Of a stretch of DNA of 64,000 bases, positions 12,780-22,321 are shown piece by piece. The stretch is from Dactylonectria macrodidyma (taxonomy: Eukaryota > Ascomycota > Sordariomycetes > Hypocreales > Nectriaceae): assembly GCA_020744425.1 (NCBI GenBank), contig JAGMUV010000011.1:1860001-1924000 (forward strand), written 5' to 3'. Position 1 is the stretch's first letter; each line of letters starts with the position of its first letter. The notes under the pieces were generated by a model, which was given only the letters and a program-made list of their open reading frames with translations, did not search any database and was not told the origin of the DNA. The position numbers were made by a program, and so were the translations under genes.

Positions 12780-13900
12780 TTTAATATCTTTTAAATCCCT
12801 CTATTATATCTATAATACTATATAGAAAATCCTAGAAAGAAGGTCTTATAGCTACTCTTATAAAACCCGGGGACTTTCTGGACTAGGAGTATGAATTCCT
12901 TTTTCAGGTTGACCTTCTAGGTCTGTAATAGTACTTCAAAAGGAAGATTTTCCTTGAAGAGGAACCGGCCTTCCCAGATATTAGAAGACGCAAATATACC
13001 AAGACAACAGCAGCATAACGGACCATTCGATCAGAAACACCTAAGACTGAAGGGACTAATTCAGATAATATACAGGAGACAACTAATAGAACATAGTCTC
13101 TATCTGACCTAACTGAATAAGGTCAGAAGAGCTTCTAATAGGACCTCTCTTTCTATTAGCTTTAAGAAAAGTCATTAGAAAGACAGAGGAAGTCTCTAAG
13201 AACCCTCTAAGACTGGATTATCCGAACTGTCTCTCCTAGTTACATCCGGACCTATTATCAGCCGCATAAGTCGATCTACGAATGGCACTACAATCTCCGT
13301 ACCCGATGCAGGAGGTTGGAAGCAGATAAAACACAAGATGCTTAAAATACATACTTAACCCTTATGAAAACACTTCCAAAGACTGCAACTTAAGCACTTA
13401 AATGGTTAGAAGAGTGGGAGGAAGCCTTAGCTAAAGGATAGTAACAAAAGGTCCCTGAGACCCTCTTTTGCAGCTCCTAGGCATATGACTTCTTTAATAT
13501 CTCTTTATAACTTCTCCCTGCCTGGACGGCAGCCTATGAAATTAGCTAACAAAACCTGATCCAAGATGAATCTCTTATCTATCAAGATCTAGCAAACGCC
13601 TTCCGGAATAAGCTCAAAAATGCAGAGGCCTTATAGGGCCCAGGTCGCACGGGAAATTTCTCCTAAGGTGCATTCTCTGCGAGCTTTACTAGGGAGGACC
13701 CTTAGGATGATGAACCAGAGGATGCTCGCATTATTAAAGGTCAGTACTGTTCTCTGAAGAAGGAAGGGCAAAGGACGAAGCACTAGAGGCCTCCTGAAGA
13801 ACAGGATAAATGCCCAGCATGCGGCCTACCCCATATCCTTAAGAAATGCTTCTATGTTTTCCTAAATATAGCTTAGAGAGGGTTTAGGCCTTGAGAAAAA
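12780..13900 (+). pseudogene. copia-B gag remnant with CCHC zinc knuckle
   Basis: The first half of the polyprotein frame. The firmest landmark is a zinc knuckle at 13,811-13,849 with the spacing C-x2-C-x3-H-x4-C (CPACGLPHILKKC). This is one residue shorter between the second Cys and the His than the usual retroviral CX2CX4HX4C. Zinc knuckles bind RNA during packaging. The N-terminal part has RIP-type stops and no other recognisable motif. Confidence 0.75.
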
Positions 13901-13949
13901 TTTCAGATAAAGGTGAGAAAAGCCCTTAAAGAAGACCTAGACCTCTAGG

Positions 13950-16900
13950 CATAAGTAAAAGCTCTCACTCAGAAGAAGTCCAAGAACCTACCAAAACCAG
14001 CTATTGAGAAAACCTCTGACTAATAACTATATGGCCGGCTTATTGCTAAAGTCAATGCCGCATTTGCTGCTCAGAGTAACGACTATCCCTTACGAAAATC
14101 TCAAATCCTAGACCCCGGAATAACAATCTCAATCACAAATAACCCTAATCGACTAGCTGATCTCCAGCCGGCCCTTCCAGGTGACTTCATCTGGTCAGGT
14201 AACCGAAAGTTACTAATTTTAGGATACGGAATAATAATAGTCAGGCTAATAAGAACTCGAGCCCTATTACTTAAAGATATAGCCTACTGTCCCCGACTCC
14301 TTATAACTCTAGTCTCCTTATGTCAGCTACAGAAGAAAGGACTCTATTAGGATAACAGACATAATCCAACGACCCTCCATCATTCCGATCAGACAATCGC
14401 CTGCCCGATTAAGGACCTATACGGTCAATACGTCATTAAATACTAACCAGCAGAGATAACCCCGGCGGTTTAAGCAGCCTACAGGTTCACCTCTCACACT
14501 AAGAGGGCTCCTTTAGCAGGAGAAGCCATCCGCTAGCATAACCGCCTAGAGCATCCAGGACTGCAAGCTTTTAAATACCTCATCTTAGCATCTCAGGGAG
14601 TGCGAATTCGAGGACTAATAACAGTCGAATGTAACGCCTATAGCCTATCAAAGATCAAGAGACAAGTCAGACAGGCTCTAAGGCAGTCTGACTATAGAGC
14701 CGGCGAATGCATTACTATCGATTTCTATGACTACAAAGAAGGGATAAGTAGCTATACCTTATAGATATTACTTACCTGCCGATTAACGGGTTATATTTAG
14801 GATTATTACCTCACATCTCGGATAATAGAGGCTATGATCACAGTCTTCAAATCCTTCTTCAAACACCTAGAAGTTTAATATAACATTAAGGTCAAAGTCA
14901 TCGAATGCGATAATAAGATTACAGAAGTCAAACCACAAGTTAGAAACTTCATATAGAATAGAGCCATTATTATTAAGCCCTTAGCACTATATAGCTAAGC
15001 ACAAAATGGCAGTGCTGAATGCTTAGGGGGTATGATAAAGGATAAGGAAAGAGCTATGCGAACAGGCGCCAGGTTCCCTCATCAGCTATAGCCAGAAATC
15101 AGCAGAACAGCAGTTTATCTATATAACCGAACGCCAAACTATAAATCAGGCTAGAAAACACTATACGATCAATTGCATACTGCGATAGCCAGAGCTAGAA
15201 GAATTCCACAACCAGCGAAACAGCCTGACCAAATACATCTAAGAGCATTTAGCTATAAGGCCTATGCTATGACCCCCGAGGCATAATAAAAGTTTAACCA
15301 TAAGATGCGGCTCAAGCCGAAAGGATGGATCGGCTTCCTGGTCGGATATAGATCCTCAAATATCTACAGGATCTGGGTCCCTACGATCAATCGAATAGTG
15401 AGCACCCGAGACGTCATTTTTAATAAAGACAAGGGCTATAACGGAGACTGGGAAAACTTCAAGGACGACCTTTTAGAGGCAGACCTAGAAGAAATCGCAT
15501 GAATTGCATCCCTTCAATAAGACGAACCGATTAATTAGCCAGAGACTGAAGACTGTATTAAGGTGGATTTTCCTAAAGAGGAAGACTTAAATGAACTTAC
15601 AGGAGATCGTCTTATAGTAGCGATTGATGAAATCTCGTAAGCAAAAAGGGCAGAATATGAAGACTTCCTCACGCCTCTAGATACACCGCCATCTGCCCTA
15701 CTCGCACAGTTACCTCAAAATGTGTTAGAATAAGGGAATAAAACGATCATGTGGTAGGCAGCTTTTCTAGCTAGAACTAAATCTCTTCTGCAAACCTTAA
15801 CAGAACAGAAGATCCATAAAGGAGTAAAAGTGCATAAAAATGCACTACCTCTAGCACTAATGAAGCATTAAGATCTCATAGGACATCTATTAGGAAACCT
15901 CTTCTAGAAGGCTGAAGAAATCTATCTTCAAAGTCATAAGGAAATGAGGTCATGGACTGAGATCTGAGCTAAGGACCCTTAAGCATCTAATCGACAGGTC
16001 CTAGGCTATATGTAAGTATATATCTATAAAACAGATAAACACAATTACTTTCAGAAATGCAAGGCCCGGCTAATAGTACGAGGAGACCAATAAGCAAAAG
16101 GGAAGCTGCAAGACACATACGCAGCTACCTTAGCCAGAAGGTCCTTTCGGACCTTGATAGCTATTATAGTAAAGTTTGATCTAGAAATGGTCTAATACGA
16201 TGTGGTTAACGCATTCATACATACCCCAATTGATTAAGACATCTTCATGCAGATGCCTCCTGGCTATAAAAAGGCAGGAACTATCCTAAAGCTTAATAAA
16301 GCTTTATACGGACTGAGAGTCTCCCCCTTACTGTGGTAGAAGGAGCTTTCTAAGACCCTCTTAGAGCTGGGCTATAAACCAGTTCTACACGAGCCTTACT
16401 GCTTTAGAAAAGAAGGAATCCTCTTCTTCGTATATGTTAATAATATCATTCTGGCCTATAGGAAAATATAAGAAAATAAAGCTAAGGACCTGATCAGATA
16501 ACTCCAATTAAAATACAAACTAACAGGCAGTAACTCTATATAATGGTTCCTTAGAATAGAAGTCATATAAGACCGACCTACGAAAAAGATCTGGCTATCC
16601 TAAGCAGCCTATATTAAGAAAATTGCAAACCTAGCTAATAAAGGAATAGCTATAGTACTAATGACTCAGTTAGAGCTATAGCCTGCAATAGGGCTAGTAA
16701 CCCTAATAGAAATTCAACGATACTAACGTAAGATCGGATTAATCCTCTATATCGCAGTTAACACCTGACCTAACATAGCCTTTGCCATCTCCAGATTGGC
16801 CAGATTCCTCACCAATCTAAGTCAAATACACCAAGAAGCGGCTAACTGCGTCATCCACTACCTTATATACACAAAGAACCTAGCCCTATCCTTCAGAGGG

Positions 16901-17420
16901 CCCGGCGGTCTTAGCATTACTAGCGATGCCTCTTTTGCTAATAATACAACTGATCAGAAGAGCTTGCAAGCATATACCATCAAGCTATTCAACGGACTGA
17001 TCGGATGGAGAGCTAATAAATAAAACACAGTCATAACATCAATAATAGAAGCAGAGCTCCTAGCCCTAGTACAAGCAGCTAAGGAATCTCTCTTTATAAG
17101 CCGACTGCTCAAAGAGCTAACAGTTCAACTAGATGACTTAACTATCTAGATTAACTGCGATAACACTCAGACCATCAACCTCATAACGGCTAAGATAGCT
17201 ACTTTAAGGACCAAGTTACAGCATATTAATATCCACAATCACTAGCTCAGACAGGAGGTTTAAAGAGGGAAAATTCAAGTTAAATACGTCAAATCAATAG
17301 ACATAGTCGCAGATAACCTGACGAAAGCACTTCCAGCCAGAAAATAGAACCGCTTTTTATATTAACTTGGATTAGAAGACGTTAGGAAGAGGCTCCAGAA
17401 AGACGAAGAAGGGCTTTAGA
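13950..17420 (+). pseudogene. copia-B pol remnant (PR, IN, RT, RNase H)
   Basis: Protease remnant at 14,102-14,130 (ILDPGIT for the family DSGAT). Pre-integrase His block near 14,531-14,560. Integrase catalytic triad intact in residue identity and spacing: Asp at 14,720, Asp at 14,909, Glu at 15,017, which is D-35-E for the last pair. An uninterrupted stretch at 15,305-15,502 covers the integrase C-terminal part (GWIGFLVGY, WENFKDDLLEAD). Reverse transcriptase active site at 16,430-16,444 reads YVNN where the family has YVDD. RNase H has ITSDAS near 16,915-16,930, then EAELLAL and NCDN. The frame is otherwise broken by former Gln and Trp codons turned into stops. Confidence 0.9.
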
Positions 17421-17452
17421 CTTAATAAGAAGTCATTAAATCTAAGGGGGTG

Positions 17453-17640
17453 TGTTAGATATATTAGAGGCGAAAGTTACTACCTATTGCCACCTATTAC
17501 CACCTATTGCTACGAGGCTTAGTAATCAGCTTCTAGCTAATTCTATATAGAAGAGAAAGAGTATATAAAGCTTGCCCTGAAACCTCAAGGCATAGGCGGC
17601 AAGGACAGAATACACAATTTTTACACCCTAATATTTGACA
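17453..17640 (+). repeat. 3' LTR of copia-B (188 bp)
   Basis: Same length as 12,565-12,752; begins tgttagat and ends tttgaca. It is followed by the duplicated gtaat at 17,641-17,645. Confidence 0.93.
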
Positions 17641-17645
17641 GTAAT

Positions 17646-19900
17646 ATATAAAACGCCTATTGTATTAGTACATTATGTGCTTAATATAATCCTTATAATT
17701 AATAGAGTATAATTAAGATTTAATAAAGTCAGCTCTACTATTAAAAAAGAGGTAAGGAAATGCTAAAGAGAGTAAGGCATAAGAGTAATTAAACTCATTA
17801 ATAGGTATATATTATATATTCAGGAGCCGTAGTTCGTATTATACTTATGCTTAGAAGCTTATAAAAAGCCCTAAATTAGCTTCTAATTCTTTAGTAAGAA
17901 TAGACTACAGAGCATTAAGCTCTATATCCTTAGCTAATAGGTCTAGTATTATAGCCTTATCCTCTAGGTCAGGCTCTGCCTCCTGATCTTCCTTAGGTCT
18001 AATATTTACAGCCTTTACCTAACTCTAAGGAATAGCATTTAGGATATTACTATCTTAAGGCAATTAATTCAGCCTCTCTTTATTAATAATAATATATTAA
18101 TAGCTAGGATAATAGTAATAGAAGTAGTCTAATTATATAATAACCAGCTAGTAGTAAATACAGAACTAGTAAATAAATTACTAGCTAAGAATTACATACG
18201 ATAATATATTAATAGAATATAGTAATATAATATTTAATTCTTATAGTAAAAGTAAGAGCTAGTTATATACTAAGCTAACCTTATAAAAAAAGTGAATTAT
18301 ATACTCCTAATACTTATATTACTGCTCTTATATAAGTATAATATTTATATAAACATAAATATAAACAATTAAAGACTCTTTAGTAAGCATAAGCTAGAGC
18401 AATTAAGTCAGTATAAGGCTAAAGTTAAGCTAATTATCCGCAAAGAAGAAATACAGCTTATTAAAGCAGCATTTTTCATCCTTTTAATAGTAATGCATAT
18501 AAATACTATTATAATTAATCTTTATCTAGAACTAACTCTCTTAGCATTAACTATAAAACTGCATTTAGTTATTATCTAGCTTTATCTAGAACTCGTAAAG
18601 GATTGCCTTATTATAATCAGTTAAGGCATAAGCCTTAAGGTCTTTATTCTACACTAGGTCTTATATATAAAATACTGCCGATTCTTTAGGTAGAATTATC
18701 ACTAGACTCCGATACTGTTATAGCGGCCTTAATAGTTAAGTTTGCTTTTAAGATTATCTCAGCCGCCCTCCTATACTAAGAGCAAGGCCACAGCAACCAT
18801 GCCTTAGCTATGTAAAAGGCTGCGGCAAGCGATAGCGAAGAGGGCTTCTATCTATAGAATTATTATTACTATTTTCATCTTCATCCCCTAGATTAGAATC
18901 ACACTCTACTCTTAATTATTTAAAGTACTTCTATAATTAAGTAAGTAAGAAGAGTAAGTTAAAATAGTCCTTAGTATTAATATTAAATTTAAAAAACTAT
19001 CCCCTATTATTACCTTCCTTAGTTATCCTATCCCTATCTTAAAACTAACTTAGTTATAGTTAATCTTAACTTCTATTTATACTCTATAGTTAGCTTAAAC
19101 AATTTACTAGGACTATAGTATAAGGATACCTTCCTTAAGACCCTTAGATCCATTAAAAATACTAAGTTAAGATATTATAAGAATTAGTAATACAGTCTCC
19201 TCTATATAGCATTATAAACAATAGTCACACTAGACAGCGGCCAGCTTAGCCCTCGCCCCGGCCTTAGAAGGATCATCTTACAAGTCCTTCCCAGCCTTAT
19301 AGAACCTAGTAGCTAAGTAAGAGTAATCTAAACCAGTTATATTACTTCAGGCAGTAAATAGGTCAGAATGTAAGGCGATTAGATAGGCTGTTAGCTATAT
19401 AGAAAGTAAGGGAGCTAGAGTATAAAAACACTATATGCTTTATTAGGTTAGTAGAATTAGAGTCCCTAGCACTATGTATAGCTAACTAATTAACTCTTTA
19501 AATAAACTCCTAGCTATATGAAGTTACTGTAGCTTTAGTAGTAATATAGACTGGGTTCTGGATCTCTTATTAGAAGGCAATAGGCTAGCATCTCTATCAG
19601 TTCTTTTCAGAGTAGATCTCTTAATTAAGGAAGGATAGACAGCCAGGTTCCTTAATGTCAGGACCGCACCTTTAGACCTAGCACGCTTAATCAGGTTAGG
19701 GAGGTATATAGACTATACTAATAATATCAGTTACCTCAGAATTACGCTAGTCCTAGCATTCTAGGCAGGTTATAGTTTAATTAGTAGATTTCCTCCTACT
19801 AATAAAGTCACTTACTGGTTTTATTTAGTTATAAGACGGGCAATAGACTTTAAAATCAGATCCAGGGCTTATATTACCCCTAGAATCAGAATCCATCCTT
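17646..19900 (-). pseudogene. Helitron N-terminal coding region (degraded, weakly resolved)
   Basis: This is the upstream minus-strand part of the Helitron, split from the Rep region by copia-B. Readable protein-like stretches include an acidic segment at about 17,930-18,000 (EDQEAEPDLEDKA, then LDLLAKDIEL) and an Asp/Asn-rich segment at about 18,850-18,900. The path of the frame between them is not secure, and more than one gene may be present. Assignment rests on position inside the Helitron, not on a recognised domain. Confidence 0.45.
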
Positions 19901-19914
19901 AGTCATATAGTATA

Positions 19915-20350
19915 ACGTACATAATAAGCGAGTGCACCAACCAAGTGAGTGCACCACTTATACTATACAGCTAAAAGTCAAAATTTTCAATTTTCTAAAA
20001 TTAGATATATAGTTCTAGGAATTTTAAGGAATTAACTTTAGATCTTTAAATAAAAAAGTCATAAGATAGTATTTTTTCTAGACTTTTAAAAAATTTACTT
20101 AGCTTTTTAAAAATAAAAATAAGAAAAAAAACAGTGCGAATAAGATTATTTTAAATAACTTTATAAAGAGTTTTTATAAAAACCTAGAAAAATATTTAAT
20201 TATTATAATTAAATTAATACATCTATTTTTTAAATTATAGCCATTTTAAGCGTAGTTTGAATTTTTAAGACGTTTTTTAAAAATCGTGTTTAAGGTGTAA
20301 ACTTGCTCTGGTGCACTCACTTGGTTGGTGCACTCGCTTATCATATACGT
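19915..20350. mobile_element. 436-bp inverted-repeat MITE, family A, copy 1
   Basis: Terminal inverted repeats of about 40-45 bp (acgtacataataagcgag, then a gtgcacc motif) lie at both ends. TA flanks on both sides (19,913-19,914 and 20,351-20,352) fit the target duplication of Tc1/mariner/pogo elements. It has no coding capacity. The full-length pogo/Fot1 element at 47,286-49,162 shares the outermost bases. A second 436-bp copy in the opposite orientation is at 40,874-41,309. Confidence 0.9.
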
Positions 20351-20630
20351 TATCAGGATTAATAATAGAAGAAAGGTTACTTAGCTAAGCAAACGAATAG
20401 ATCACTAAGCAAATTTAGTAATAGTAAATAAAGAAGTAAATAAAGAAGTAGTAATAGATAGGCAGATACCCACTTTTTCTAGAGCCGCCAGCCAATCCAG
20501 CCTTCTTTAGCGATTAATAATATAAAATTTGGACTAATCAGATTCTAAGAAACTTATTTATCCCTGTCTATACTAAACCTTCATTATTTAAAAAAACTTA
20601 TAAATTAATATAAAGTCAGCCTTTGGCTGA

Positions 20631-21046
20631 ATTAATAAAATCTTATAAGTAAAAAGAGTAAAATATAAAGACTTCCTTATGCTTCTAGATATACTACTAT
20701 TTACCTTACTTATATAATTACTTTAAAATATATTAGAATAAGAGAATAAAATAATTATATAATAAGCAGTTTTTCTAATTAGAATTAAATCTCCTTTATA
20801 AACCTTAATAAAATAGAAGATTTATAAAAGAATAAAGATATATAAAAATACACTACCTCTAGTACTAATAAAGCATTAAGATATTATAAAACATCTATTA
20901 GAAAACCTCTTTTAAAAGGCTAAAGAAATCCATTTTTAAAATTATAAGGAAATGAAGTTATAAACTGAGATCTAAGCTAAAGACCCTCGAGTATTTAATT
21001 AATAAGTCCTAGGCTATATATAAGTATATATTTATAAAATAGATAA
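20631..21046 (+). mobile_element. copia-A, segment 3 (start of RT region)
   Basis: Resumes copia-A at the base equal to copia-B 15,623/15,624 and continues colinearly until the solo LTR at 21,047. Heavily C-to-T / G-to-A mutated. Confidence 0.9.
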
Positions 21047-21448
21047 TGTGTTAGAGCTAAGGGCTTACTAGCTAGAATGGCTTAGACATTTTAATTAGCT
21101 AACTAATTTAAATACTAGTCTTAATAAAGCTATTAATAAGAATAATAAAAGTTAGTCTAAGATAAAAGGCAGAGATAATTCAGATACAGATAGTAATTAA
21201 TCATATTCTTACCTACCTTTATTTTTAAATTATAGAATGGTTTTTAATATTATTATAATAAGATTTATTTAATTAATTAGAATATCTGATTCATTTCTTA
21301 GTCAGCTACTCGATTGTAGCTCTGGCCTTCTTTTTATCTGTTTTATTTTGCGAGTCTTATCCATCCTCGCTCTGCTTCGCATCCTGCCTACCTTACAGCA
21401 TCCGTTACTTTAGGTAGTGGTGTCCCTCTTATCCCCCTGCTTAATATA
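21047..21448 (+). repeat. 402-bp solo LTR of the large gypsy family
   Basis: It runs from tgtgttagagc to cttaatata and matches 33,681-34,082 (same strand) and 49,310-49,711 (opposite strand), all exactly 402 bp. Here no internal region follows; copia-A resumes at once, with ataa on both sides as a short duplication. It is the footprint left after LTR-LTR recombination of a full element. Confidence 0.88.
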
Positions 21449-22321
21449 ATAAATACAGTTACTTTTAGAAATATAAGGCTCAGCTAGTAGTTTAAGAAGA
21501 CTAATAAGTAAAAGAGAAGCTATAAGATATATATATAGCTACTTTAGCTAGAAGGTCCTTTTAAACCTTAATAGCTATTATAGTAAAGTTTGATTTAGAA
21601 ATAGTTTAATATAATATAATTAATGCATTTATATATATCTTAATTAATTAAAACATCTTTATATAAATGCCTTCTAGCTATAAGAAGGCAGGAACTATTC
21701 TAAAGCTTAATAAAGCTCTATATAGACTAAGAGTCTCTTTCTTACTATAGTAAAAAGAGCTTTCTAAGACCCTTTTAAAACTAGGCTATAAACTAGTTTT
21801 ATATAAGCCTTACTACTTTAGAAAAGAAGGAATTCTCTTTTTTATATATATTAATAATATTATTTTAGTCTATAGGAAAATATAAGAAAATAAAGCTAAG
21901 GACCTAATTAAATAACTCTAATTAAGATATAAACTAATAGGTAATAACCCTATATAATAGTTCCTTAGAATAGAAGTTATATAAGACTGACCTATAAGGA
22001 AGATCTAACTATTCTAAGCAGCTTATATTAAGAAAATTACAAACCTAGCTAATAAAGGAACAGCTATAGTACTAATAATTCAATTAGAACTATAGCTTAT
22101 AACAGGACTAGTAACCTTAATAGAAATTTAATAATACTAACTCAAGATCGGATCAATTTTCTATATTGCAGTTAATACCTGACTTAATATAGCCTTTACT
22201 ATCTTTAGATTGACTAGATTCCTTACTAATTCAAGTTAAATACATTAAGAAGCGGCTAACTGCATTATCTACTACTTTATATATATAAAGAACTATACAA
22301 TTTTCACTCTAATATTTAATA
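21449..22321 (+). mobile_element. copia-A, segment 4 (RT, internal deletion, LTR tail)
   Basis: Colinear with the RT part of copia-B up to about 16,880. It then jumps to the last 30 or so bases of the LTR (tttcactctaatattt), so RNase H and most of the 3' LTR are deleted. The copia-A copy ends near 22,321. Confidence 0.85.

Larger units (their letters stand above)
12565..17640 (+). mobile_element. Ty1/copia element copia-B, complete, mildly RIP-mutated
   Basis: A 5,076-bp element with 188-bp LTRs and an exact 5-bp duplication, inserted into the Helitron. Domain order is gag, zinc knuckle, protease, integrase, reverse transcriptase, RNase H, as in Ty1/copia. A purine tract (aagggggtg) sits just before the 3' LTR. 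It is the same family as copia-A and much better preserved. Many in-frame TAA and TAG codons still make it non-coding as it stands. Confidence 0.95.
9015..20630 (-). mobile_element. Helitron (rolling-circle transposon), degraded, inserted in copia-A
   Basis: The insertion separates copia-A bases equal to copia-B 15,623 and 15,624, between A and T, the target preferred by Helitrons. No target-site duplication of normal size is seen. The minus-strand right end reads TCAGCC, matching the 5' TC of Helitrons, although the junction is ambiguous by one base. The minus-strand 3' end has a short hairpin (9,028-9,044, arms ctcta and tagag) about 13 bases from the terminus. Rep and Pif1-like helicase remnants lie inside on the minus strand. 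Without the nested copia-B and MITE it is about 6.1 kb. Confidence 0.78.

Noticed and set aside
15305..15502. 65-codon ORF as a separate gene
   Set aside because: It is the surviving open piece of the copia-B integrase C-terminal region, not an independent gene. The same applies to 16,796-17,023 (RT to RNase H).
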